NCBI RefSeq assembly: GCF_000151665.1
Contig: NW_013171819.1
Coordinates: 1 to 64,000, forward strand
DNA: 64,000 nt
Source of the DNA: Blastocystis hominis
Taxonomy: Eukaryota > Sar > Bigyra > Opalinata > Blastocystidae
Reading direction: 5' to 3'
Under the pieces are notes generated by a model. That model ran no database searches. It was not told the origin of the DNA and saw nothing but the letters and a program-made list of their open reading frames with translations. The stretch's first letter is position 1, and each line of letters starts with the position of its first letter. A program made the position numbers and the translations under genes. This document shows, one piece after another, positions 54,621 through 64,000 of this stretch.

Positions 54621-57600
54621 TCAATCGCATGAATATTCAAATCCAATATATCGAGTGTCCAATTCAATACTCGGCGTTCGAGTTCGCTTATGATTCCGCG
54701 GATTCTCCATCGCCGGCCGCTCCTGTTCGTGCCGAATCCGAAGCTGCAACTCCATCTCAGACGGAGGATTCTGCGGAGAACAAACCGATTCCACAATCAT
54801 TGACTGCATTTCAGTCCAATCCCCACACCCCTTACTCCAGGAATCATTCGATCAAAGTACTTGTAATCAAGCGGGCCGTCCACATGGGGAATGAACGGGA
54901 CATTGACCTGCTTATGAAGCACTGCATTCCAGTCGAGACACGCAAAAAACGGATGACTTTTAATCCCCTCTCTTTCATGATTCACGCATCCAAATCACTC
55001 ACACGCCCAATTCATTGGAGCCGAGACGCCGTGAAGGATCTCGCTCTAAAAGACGAAGAATCAGCGACCGAGCATCCATTGAAACGCCGCGAATTCGAGG
55101 CGTTGCTGCAGCATTCATGATGTTATTCAGCGTTTGCTTCCCATTATCATTTCAAAACACTCAAACGTGATGAGAATGGCCTTGGAATGGATGGGTTCCA
55201 GTCAGACATTCGCATAACAGAATGCCTAACGACCACCAATCAATCGCTTCGGTGTGAGGTCGTCGCAGCAGCATTTCCGGCTATCAATCAACGATTCTAT
55301 CTTTAGAATACAGCCATGTATTGCTCAGTTCCGCAGTAACTGTAAGAACGCAATTCGTTGATTGGGATTTTCAAATCTTCCTTGAAGTTGTAGTAACGAG
55401 AAAGGCCGAAATCCGCGAGTTTGATGTGGCCATCCGTGCCGAGAAGCACATTCTCCGGTTTCAGATCTCTCTGTGTGTGAGAAGTAAAACGCGAATTCGA
55501 ACGTAAATAATCCCCATCGAATGCAGATGATCCAACGCGAGAACGATTTCAGCCACGTACAAGCGAGTTCGTTCCTCAGAAAACAGTCCGAAGTGAGACA
55601 AATGCGTGAACAAATCTCCGCATTGCATGTAGTCCATCACCATATAGAGACGGTACGGAGTTTGATACGCGTAATACAATCGAGTAATGAACGGGAAATT
55701 GGCTTTCTCCAGAATGGTCCGCTCGATTTTGGTGCGACTCACTTGCCTTCTTCGCACGATTTCGTCCTTCTTCAAAACTTTCATCGCGTAATACTTGCCC
55801 GTTTTGACGTTGAGCACGTGCAGAACCTTTCCATACCCACTACAGTCAACCCGGTTCTCCGCTTCTACCCTCTTCCCAAAATCGCTTGCACCTGGAAGTC
55901 CTCCAATGTCACATGGACATGCGGATGCTTCTCCTCCACCACTTCCTCCACTTGAAGGGGCGCGGAAATCTGCTCCGGAATCACAGACTCGATGGTCTCG
56001 GAAGTGGTGCTCGGAGTATCGGCGCTTGCAGGCCGTTCTCCCAATGGGATGTGCTGCTAGTGAACAAGCGAAATCGCGTACTCGAATGCCCGTGACATCG
56101 CAAGTGATTAATGGCTTGGTTTTCAACAACATCAACAGCAAGGATTGGTAATCGTTGTACTGGCAAAACATGCTGAATCGGCATTTCTACGTCAAAAACA
56201 TGCGCAATCTCAAACATCTCTTCCAGTAGGAATCAACATATACGCGCACAAGAGCACTTCAGCTCGAACATACGTGTTTTTCGATGCCGTGGTTGCGGTC
56301 GTCGGGATTTCTCCATTCACGCTGACTTCATAAATCACATAGCAGCCATCCTCGGTGCGATAGTGATCTTGGAGAAGCAGCAAATCACGAGCCGAAGCAA
56401 AACCGCTCCCACTCTTCATGAATCGGTGAATGACCCGAACGCCTTGCGGAATTCCATCGTCTATTTCTCACAAGCAACGATCGATTCAACAAGTGCGGCC
56501 TCCTCGATACACTCCACCTAACTTCTTCCATTCCTTCAAAATCACCGAGTTATCTTCCGCGGGATTGCTTCGATTCTTCTTGTCGAGGAGTTTCCGAACG
56601 AACGGAATTCGCTCTTCGTTGCAGACTCCTTCGATGACCGCGATTACCTCTTCACGAGAAAGTCGTTTCTCCCATCGAGCTCGGCCGCGGATTGGATAGC
56701 CCTGAAGATCGCCAATGAGAAGGTCTCGATAGACTTCCTCGGCATCGCCACTTATCTCACGAGTTGATCGAAGGATATTGTAGTTTCCAAGCTGAGAAAT
56801 AGGCTTTTCGACGAGGATCTGCAGTAAATGCACAGCAAAACTGAAACATAGTTTCCGTGTCGATCGATTCGTTTCCGCTCTTTCCACTGACCTCCGCTGC
56901 GGAAAAGAAGGTGGTAAAACGTTTGCTGACGAAGTTCACTCAGCAACGATGCTATCTGCTTAGTATCGCGTGAATTAATAGCTGCTTCGAGTAGAGAAGC
57001 TTTTGGAAGAGAGAAAATAATAGTGCCGTTAAGAAACCAGGGCGAAAATCACAAAAAACAAAATACAGAAAAAGATTGGTTTCATTGGATATGAATTTGA
57101 TTTTACATGCGCTGAGAAAAGCCAGGGTGTGACCCCTGAAGAAACATGGGACGAGGGTAGCTGCAAATCCACTGCGAATGCATACAGATCACTAGTGTCC
57201 TAGCCATGAGGCAGGCAGTTCACAATTTACCAAAAAACGGCCATCCACTTTTGTCAGGGCAACAAATACCTGGGAATCGAGCAATTCCTGGCACATGTGC
57301 TGCCCTTCGGTACGACTATCTACAAATCCGTTGATTAGTAACCAGTCGATGGCAGACGCTGCTGAAAAGCAGGTTGAGTAAATTTTGGACCCAAACGACC
57401 TGTCTCGAATTTCGAGTGTGTTTCGCATCAAAGCTACCATGTGAGAAAGTTTCACAGACAAAAAGGATTGGTCTCCCGCACGCGAAGCAGAAGTCTGCTT
57501 GCTCGATGCATCAGACTTGGCTCCAGGGAGAGTTTTAGAAATGTAGCCTGCCCGATGGCAAGGCTTAAACCGGTCTGTGTCGGGAATTGGCCTTGTTTCG

Positions 57601-57641
57601 GGAACAGAGGGACCAGAAACTATAATCTCGTCTGAGACCAT
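54621..57641 (-). CDS. DEP - START - AGC-family protein kinase
   Basis: The first exon (57641 to 57192) has a Ser-rich start and a DEP domain ([48 protein letters not shown]). A 32-nt intron fits after GH. The region 56950-57120 is hard to splice and the link to downstream exons is the weakest point. Next come [20 protein letters not shown] and a START lipid-binding domain ([53 protein letters not shown]). The kinase follows: glycine loop GRGGYGKV across a 29-nt intron, Lys in [86 protein letters not shown]. The C-tail ends YIGFEYSCD, a hydrophobic-motif-like end as in PKA/PKC/PKG. Introns are 29-35 nt. It probably links membrane or lipid sensing to phosphorylation (inference). Confidence 0.7.
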
Positions 57642-58575
57642 TTAGCAAACAAGAAAGAGTTGAAAATGAAACAAAAAGACAATGGAGATTTATCGCATAG
57701 GGATTAACAAATATATCCCGTCCACAAGGTGAATGGAACAACGAAGCATCATTGGCCCATTTAAATATATCCCTGCTTCATAAAATACTCAGAGATTATT
57801 ATTCTGTAGAGGGGAGAGCACATAGCAATTTCATTGTTCGATCATGGTGCTCCAAATACACAATTTAAATTTCCCGTTACACATCAGCCATGAAAAACCA
57901 TCTATTTTACGGAGGAAGCAATTCTGGATGTTTCTTGGTTTTACCTTTTTGATTGGATGAATAGTCAGTTTATATTCAATTGGTAAACGTTTCAAAACGT
58001 TTCCTATTGGTTTTATTTTGACTGAATTCATGCCGCTATTTAAAAATATTTTGACTAAGTCGTCACTGCACTGCGTCATAAGGGGATCATGAAAAGTCAG
58101 TTTAAAACCCCAAAGATGGAGTGCATAACCATCTTCACACTCATGACGAAAAACAATGGTTTCCGCAAGGGAGAGTGGCGTACTAATAGAGAATCGTCAC
58201 AATATTCTTGTGTTTCCGTAATAATAAAAATAATGGAATTAAACTGACTTTGTCTTTTTGATATTTGGCATTTTGGTAATCATTATACGAGAATCAATCA
58301 ATCAATTAAATTATCTATGTATATATTCAGGGTACATCTACTTGTACCATTACAAACATCAGAGAGTTTGAAATGGATGCACGGTATATATTGTATGACA
58401 CAAACAATGTTGAAAAAACTAACTAAACTTAGAAAACAAAACATAGATAGTTCCTTTCAATACTCATATTAATATAAATGTTAATATTAATAATAAGAAT
58501 AATAAACAATAAAAAAAATAATAATAATTATAGTAATAATAATACAACAATAGCACCAGCAGCAACCATCACAGA
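57642..58575. other. Intergenic region
   Basis: About 930 bases between two minus-strand genes. AT-rich, ending in AAT/ATA-rich low-complexity DNA (58480-58560). An 82-codon minus frame (57831-58079) is present but resembles nothing and is not called. Confidence 0.5.
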
Positions 58576-61500
58576 TTATTGTTGGCTTCTTCGATAGATA
58601 TCTTGATAGGGCAGGACAATCCAGTAGTTATTCAACCTCATCGCTGTCCGAATCCGAAACAAGTACTCTCTAAACAACATAAACTACGCGTCATCCCCCT
58701 GCTTCTCATCCTCCCTACTTTCGCAATCGCAGAGAAATTATCTCCTTCCTGCACTTTGGTTTTTTTCTTCTTCAAGAAACGCATCGAATTGATCTCTTCC
58801 GGATCGATTTCTAAAAGACGGCTCAAATAGTGGCAAATCAGCAAATCCGACAGCGAACACGCTTCCAGCTCGGACTTCTCCAGATTCGACAAGCAGGATT
58901 CATTCTTCTGAATGCACTGCGGAATCAACTCCACGATCTCCGACGCGATTGACGCGTACTCCGTCGTCGCTACTCCTAACGCTCTTTCCCCGCGGGTACC
59001 GTTCCAAATCGACACCAGCACTTCCTGATACTTCGTGGAAACCGCGGGGAGTTCCACCGATTTCGACGGATTCGCAGGGGCGACGAAAGCCTTCTAGAAA
59101 TCAGCGGCTTCGACAAACGAAACGATCAGCTCCATCGACGTCTCCGTGAAAGCGTGGGTTTTTCTGTCAAGACAAAGCGGGAAAATGGATCCGGACTGGA
59201 AGAAATTGAACTGGCTGGCGAAGAAGGCGGAATAGGAAGGCTGCGAATAGCTCAGAAACGAATTCCTGTGCGTTACGCCAAAAAACGAATCTCGACTTGA
59301 GCGTGGAAACGAATTTGTTGGTTCCACGATTAATTAAATACTGAAACTCCTTGGCTACGTGCTTGTCGGGAAGCAGGAGATTCATTTCGAGGGAACACGC
59401 GGTAATCAGTCGATAAATCCGAGCCGACCGCGGAATGTTGAACGTCGATTCCAGCTCTGTCACGTCGGAATCCAGGTTCATTTCGCTGTGGAAGATAAAG
59501 ACTTCTTGGACGGTTTCGAGAGGCAGATGAATGCTGCTGGGGAGCGGACCGAGCAGAACGACGCAGGGAATCGCTCCCGAATGGTAGTTGATCCGTTTCA
59601 CGGCAGAATTGCATTCTTGAAGGGTGTGGATTCCGAATAAGCTGCGATTAAACGAGAATAAGAATAAAAACCATTCGAGTTTGACCTTTTTCGATCGGAA
59701 GTAGCGCTCGAGATTCAGACACATCAAAAGCGAGCTGCAATACACAAACACGCAACTCTGCGATTTCTAGCCATCAGTTCGATCGCCCAATTCGACCTGT
59801 CCAATGTAGGAGTCGAGAAACGCCACTTTCGAGCTGGCCTTCGCGAAACAATCCTCCCACGACCCTCCTCCCATCGTCTCTAAAATCGCTTCTTCCGACG
59901 CACCGGATAAAAACGGATGCGTTAAGATTTTAATGGTTTCGAAATAAACGCTGGTGATCACATCGTCCATCATCTCGCTGCGCGTTTTGGCCTGCATCAC
60001 GAATCCCCAGCGCGCATTCAGCGCGTTCAGACATTGGATCTGGACGTTGGAATAGGGGCAAAGAATGCAGGCTTCGAACGACGAATCTGCACCGATGGAA
60101 CGCTGGAAGAGCGTAATAAAGGTCGGGATTTTGCCATTCCGGATCGCAGTGGCGAGATCGCTGGGATCGGAATAGCCGGAGAGATTGGAAAAGAGGGCTT
60201 TCCTGTTGAGAGAGGGGAGGTCAGCGATGAAGCGCAAGGTCGTGTGGTTCTGATAATAGTTGCGAAGGAAGTCAATAAAATAAACGGGAATCTGCGCGGG
60301 AATTCGATCAAACCGCCAGCATGTGATCAGAAAATCGAAACTGCGTTTGAAAAGCGGAAAAACAAACTACTCCAAATCGGCGAGTTGATCGTTCAGTTCT
60401 TTCTCGTTCTCCAGAAAGGAAACGCTCGTTAAACACTCTTCCGATGATCTATTCGCTCACTTTTCGATCTGGAAAGAAGTACGAAAAATTATCCAAAATG
60501 AGGCAGGAAATGTTCAGCAGCTTGAAATTATCATTGTCGTCGCGCGTTCTGGATCGGAACGCCTGGTTTGAAATGATAAAGATGTTAAATTCAGTGGTTT
60601 TCGCCCTTCGTGAACTGCCGATGTAGGAATCCATTTGGAATCGACGCTGCTGCGAATTATCTGAAAGTATAGTTTAAAATTGGGGAACGCCAACTTGAGA
60701 AAACTCCGACTTTGAGATTTGAGTATTCGCAAAGCGTTTCGTACCATTTGAACACGAGCGAATCGGGACAAATGATCATCGCCACCGACTGAAATCGATT
60801 CTCCGAAAGCAATTGATGAAGAACGCACGCCTGCGAATCAATCGATCCAAAAACGCACACAATCAGAATGCGATCCTCGCAATAGGGAGTGGTTAACAAC
60901 GTGACGCAATGATAACAATCCAAGGCAGACAACATATCGAATGTTTTGTGCCGCTACAACATCAAATCGGAAAGAATGAATAGAACAATAAAATTGGATA
61001 CATTCGAGGAAAAAACGGAATGGAGCTCATCGCCGCTATATCCGTTTCGCAAGACACACGACAACAACGGAACCAACTTCGATTTTGTAACTGCAAATCA
61101 AACAACACGACGAACGAACTACGGTGCTGCTGGTTTCCAGATTGCTTTCGATTCACAAACTGCTCATTCTCGCGCTTCTGTCGAGCCACCAACTCGGTTC
61201 CATTCGGCAGCAACGCGAGTTGATTCAGCGTGATATGAGCGGATTGGCCCGTCTCGAAATAGACCATAATATCGGAGGAAATCAACGATCGATCGGGATC
61301 ATTCGGATACATTTGGCAGTGGCTGCAAATGAGTTTTTCGGTGCGTCGCAGAGTGGTTCCATTCCAACACTCCTTGTGATACTTTGAAAGACATTTGCGA
61401 CAGCACACCACAAGATCCTTTTCAATGTGGCTGCGACAACTCGCACAGATGGTTCCGATATTGAGAGTGGAATGAACTGCACTGGAAGCAAGAAAGAGAG

Positions 61501-62840
61501 GAGAGAATGTTTTGTATAAATGACTTTCCTACAAATCAACAGAGTTCATCCACAATCACTTCCGCCACATTCACAATGAATTTCCAAATCGGTGAGAACA
61601 AATAGCATCGAGTCAAGTATCGATCCAATTCCTTCTGAGCCGATGCTTTCAAGCGAGATTGGGGCACCCATTTCGCAGAAATAATCGAATCTCCGTTCAG
61701 AATGGTCAACACTTCGATGGTGTGATTCATTCCATAGCGTCGCATCAAAATTGTTGTGACCGTTCGGTCCACAGGGCACGTGCCCATTCGGAAACTCAAC
61801 TACGACTCACGCATTCAATTCAAATGAAACAATTTGTGGAAACGTATGATAACCCAACGATTCAACTTTATTCCATTCAGACATTTGCTTATATGAGCGG
61901 ATTCCATTATTGTTGTTCTTTATAATCACGCTTTCATTCGAAGTCGTGTTCTCGATGTTCTGTTCAAACGTATCCGTGTCTTCACACAATCGAACTCGCC
62001 AGTTTCCTAGCGAAATAACTCGCATGTCTTGTCTCCATTTCACGATATGACTGCGAGTTCGATGATTGTATGACATCACAAAGACATTCAGCCATTCATT
62101 TCGATACGCATAATATATCATGATATTCCTTTTCACCAGGCAGGATCCACAAATCCACTTTCGAGGAGCCCGCAATGCCTTTCTCCAATTTCTTTCTTCG
62201 CCAAGATAAAATTCACCCCAAATGCATCGAAAATGAAATTGTTTATTACACTGATCACAAATAAACGTGGTGTTCTCATTACCTGACAACGGATATTTGC
62301 AGACATCGCAACGAGCTAAAGCGGGATTCTCAATCAGAAGAGTCACATCTTCTTGAATTGTTAAGCTACGATTTTATCGAAATTCGTCCTATTTTACTCT
62401 TTCATCATTCGTCTTCGTTTGGTTACACTCCCCTCGGATGGGAATCTTTCACTCCTATTTGTTAGGGATTTTTCACTGTTTATGTCTGTTGCATCACGTT
62501 TGGAGCGTTGGCTTGCGTCCGAATAATCTCCCTCCGATGGGAGCACATCATCACCAATCGCGTTGTTCCGTTTGATAATATTCAAAAATGAGTAATAAAA
62601 ATTTGATTTATCCTCATCAGTATTAAATTTTTCTATGTTTTCGTAAGCCTGAACAAGATAATGATAATTTTGAATTGCTTCTAACAGTCTTTTATTTTTC
62701 GCCCCTCCCAAAAATAATGAGTCTGTTGAAATCTTAAATTTAAAAATATTAATAGAACTATACTCCATTATATAATACTTCAATGGAAGAGCGAGGAAGA
62801 TATATTTCCACTGATGCGTTCTTTCCGACCAGTATGACAC
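58576..62840 (-). CDS. PHD-finger / SNF2-like chromatin protein with eroded ATPase (CHD-like)
   Basis: N-terminal exon (62840-62394) ends basic, KRRRMMKE. After a short intron comes PHD finger 1: CDVCKYPL, CDQCNKQFHFRC, CGSC. A chromodomain-like stretch follows (SIISAKWVPQSRLKASAQ), then PHD finger 2: CASCRSHIE, CCRKCLSKYHKECW, CSHC. The SNF2 part is recognisable by VAMIICPDSLVFKWYETLCE (motif Ia), ISCLILDNFSYF where DEAH should be, and the helicase C part VFVYCSSLLMCLNLERYF, VQEVFIFHSEMNLDSDV and RSARIYRLITACSLEMNLL. No GKT loop, DEAH box or Q-x2-R-x2-R-x-G-Q is seen, so it probably does not hydrolyse ATP. C-terminal exons ASKVAFLDSYIG, SMELIVSFVEAADF, ELPAVSTKYQEVLVSIW end with TAA at 58576-58578. 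Introns are about 30-46 nt; not every junction was resolved. Order resembles CHD3/Mi-2. Confidence 0.6.
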
Positions 62841-63345
62841 ATTTAATATCTACAACTTATTATAAGAATTCGAATGAACATACTGGCTGACCCTCGATGG
62901 TAATTTCCTGTAAATTTCCAATCCACAACCTTTATTTAATTGTATAAATAGAGCATACAGCAACAATATTTTCCGAACTGCTCATTCCTTGAGAACACCT
63001 ATAATTATGTAACTCTTTGAGAAATCCCACTTTGCCAACACGGCGATATTATTATTCATTATATATTGTAATAAATCATCGGGGAGCATAATATAAACTT
63101 CCGAAAGACACTATTTTTAATAATCTAAAAGTATCACGGTTATTGAAACCTTTTTTTGTTGATAGAAAACCTTGATTCCCTGGAATTCACGGCAGAATCT
63201 CGTTTTTACAATTCTAAAAACTCTATTTTATTGTCTATCAATCAATCCACGCTGTATTTCCACCCCCGTCGTGCGCCAATCCGTTGGTTTTGAACAAACA
63301 AGTAAAACGACCAAATTGTCCGATACCTCGCTTGCATTGTTAGTA
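62841..63345. other. Intergenic region
   Basis: About 500 AT-rich bases between the PHD/SNF2 gene start and the 3' end of the next minus-strand gene. No gene seen. Confidence 0.5.
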
Positions 63346-64000
63346 TTAACAAAACTCTGGCATTTCCCCTTCCCAAATGCGGGCAAGATTTCCTCCTGCC
63401 TGCTTGAGCAACATCGCAATAAATCGTTGCATATTTAGCGATGACGGGGTAATGCTCTGAATCAAGCACCCTCCAACAAAATTATTCTCCGAAACCGTCG
63501 CTTCCTCTCCTTCCAGATCCAGCATCTCGTGCAACAACGCCTCGACCTGCGAAGCCGAGAGGAGCGTCTGCTTGTGCAGCATCCACAGCCCCATGGAAAC
63601 AAACACTTGAATTCGCTTTATGACAAAGGAAACCGTCGGCTCTTCATTCCCACTCAGCGCGCGCAGCATCGAGTACACTCCACGACACACTTCCATCGGC
63701 TCCGAACTCCCATAATCCGCGAACGGCATCAGCGCCGCGATCAAATCTTCGTACTACTCGTCATTCCCCGCGCGCGTTCCCACCAAAATCTCCGCCTTCC
63801 CGCCGACTTCCTCCAGCAAATGCTTCTCCAGCTGCACCAGCGAGTGGATCGGCAGCGTGACCTGCAGCAGCGAGAAGAGTCTACGCAATTCATCGCGAAG
63901 CAGCACGCTGTTGAGCCGGACTTGCGCCAATCCGCGGCTTCGCTGCGACTTCTTCGCGCATTTCTCCGTTAAGAAGTGGCAAACGCGCTGCGGCGCTGGC
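63346..64000 (-). CDS. Unidentified helical protein, 3' part (runs off the window)
   Basis: Two exons on the minus strand. The upstream one (from the window edge to about 63787) reads QRVCHFLTEKCAKKSQ, RLNSVLLRDELRRLFSLLQV and LVQLEKHLLEEVGGKAEIL. A 30-nt GT-AG intron joins it to YEDLIAALMPFADYGSSEP, MEVCRGVYSMLRALSGNEE, FVIKRIQVFVSMGLWMLHK and a C-terminus QRFIAMLLKQAGGNLARIW with a TGA or TAG-terminated end at 63346. The pattern of amphipathic helices would suit a HEAT/ARM or COG/exocyst-like subunit, but I cannot name the family. The 5' part lies outside the window. Confidence 0.6.

Noticed and set aside
54629-55120. 163-codon plus-strand frame
   Set aside because: Antisense to the C-lobe and tail of the AGC kinase, whose motifs are unmistakable on the minus strand.
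57831-58079. 82-codon minus-strand frame
   Set aside because: AT-rich, no family, no intron evidence; could be chance.

Overview
The window is nuclear DNA of a microbial eukaryote with very small spliceosomal introns. Reading across the GT...AG gaps, nearly every conserved gene (Noc1/Mak21, 3-hydroxyisobutyrate dehydrogenase, PDI, zinc alcohol dehydrogenase, WRNIP1/RarA, mitochondrial enoyl reductase, GT61 glycosyltransferase, AGC kinase, PHD/SNF2 protein) is restored by removing introns of about 29-37 nt. Several genes are followed by an exact TGTTTGTT motif, and the PDI gene has no usable encoded stop: a TAA would arise only if a poly(A) tail were added 4 nt before that motif. Both traits are known from the stramenopile Blastocystis, so Blastocystis or a close relative is my best guess. 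This is inference, not proven. The code looks standard (TAA, TAG and TGA all end genes).

Layout. 0.1-1.7 kb: a MORN + leucine-rich-repeat gene whose 3' LRR modules each sit in their own exon. 1.7-7.5 kb: an AT-rich gene desert full of 3-5 nt microsatellites, holding one decayed antisense fragment of the same family. 7.55-15.6 kb: a decayed Polinton/Maverick-like viral element (protein-primed DNA polymerase B piece, retroviral-type integrase, fibre-like protein, capsid candidate, two penton-like paralogues, small unknown genes) with several frameshifts and in-frame stops. 15.8-16.3 kb: a recent, almost identical partial copy of the 3-hydroxyisobutyrate dehydrogenase gene found intact at 44-45.1 kb. 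16.5-19.6 kb: Noc1/Mak21. 19.8-21.6 kb: a second MORN-LRR gene. 21.7-22.35 kb: a broken minus-strand gene.

22.9-38.3 kb is the most striking part: one gene of about 4,950 codons encoding six tandem AAA+ modules, a coiled coil, two von Willebrand A-like domains and a C-terminal glutamine-amidotransferase-like domain. Its size and AAA/VWA order recall midasin (Rea1/Mdn1), but the long midasin linker is missing and the C-terminus differs. 38.7-40.8 kb: GT61-type glycosyltransferase. 41.1-43.2 kb: a third MORN-LRR gene (minus), with membrane segments. 44-45.1 kb: 3-hydroxyisobutyrate dehydrogenase.

45.4-54.4 kb is gene-dense: Prp18-like splicing factor (minus), PDI, zinc alcohol dehydrogenase starting 18 nt after the inferred PDI poly(A) site, a secretory coiled-coil protein with a Cys-rich tail (minus), WRNIP1/RarA ATPase (minus) and mitochondrial enoyl-[ACP]/CoA reductase. 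54.6-57.6 kb: a DEP-START-AGC kinase gene (minus). 58.6-62.8 kb: a PHD-finger/SNF2-like remodeller with eroded ATPase motifs (minus). 63.3-64 kb: the 3' part of an unidentified gene (minus). No tRNA, rRNA or CRISPR array was seen.
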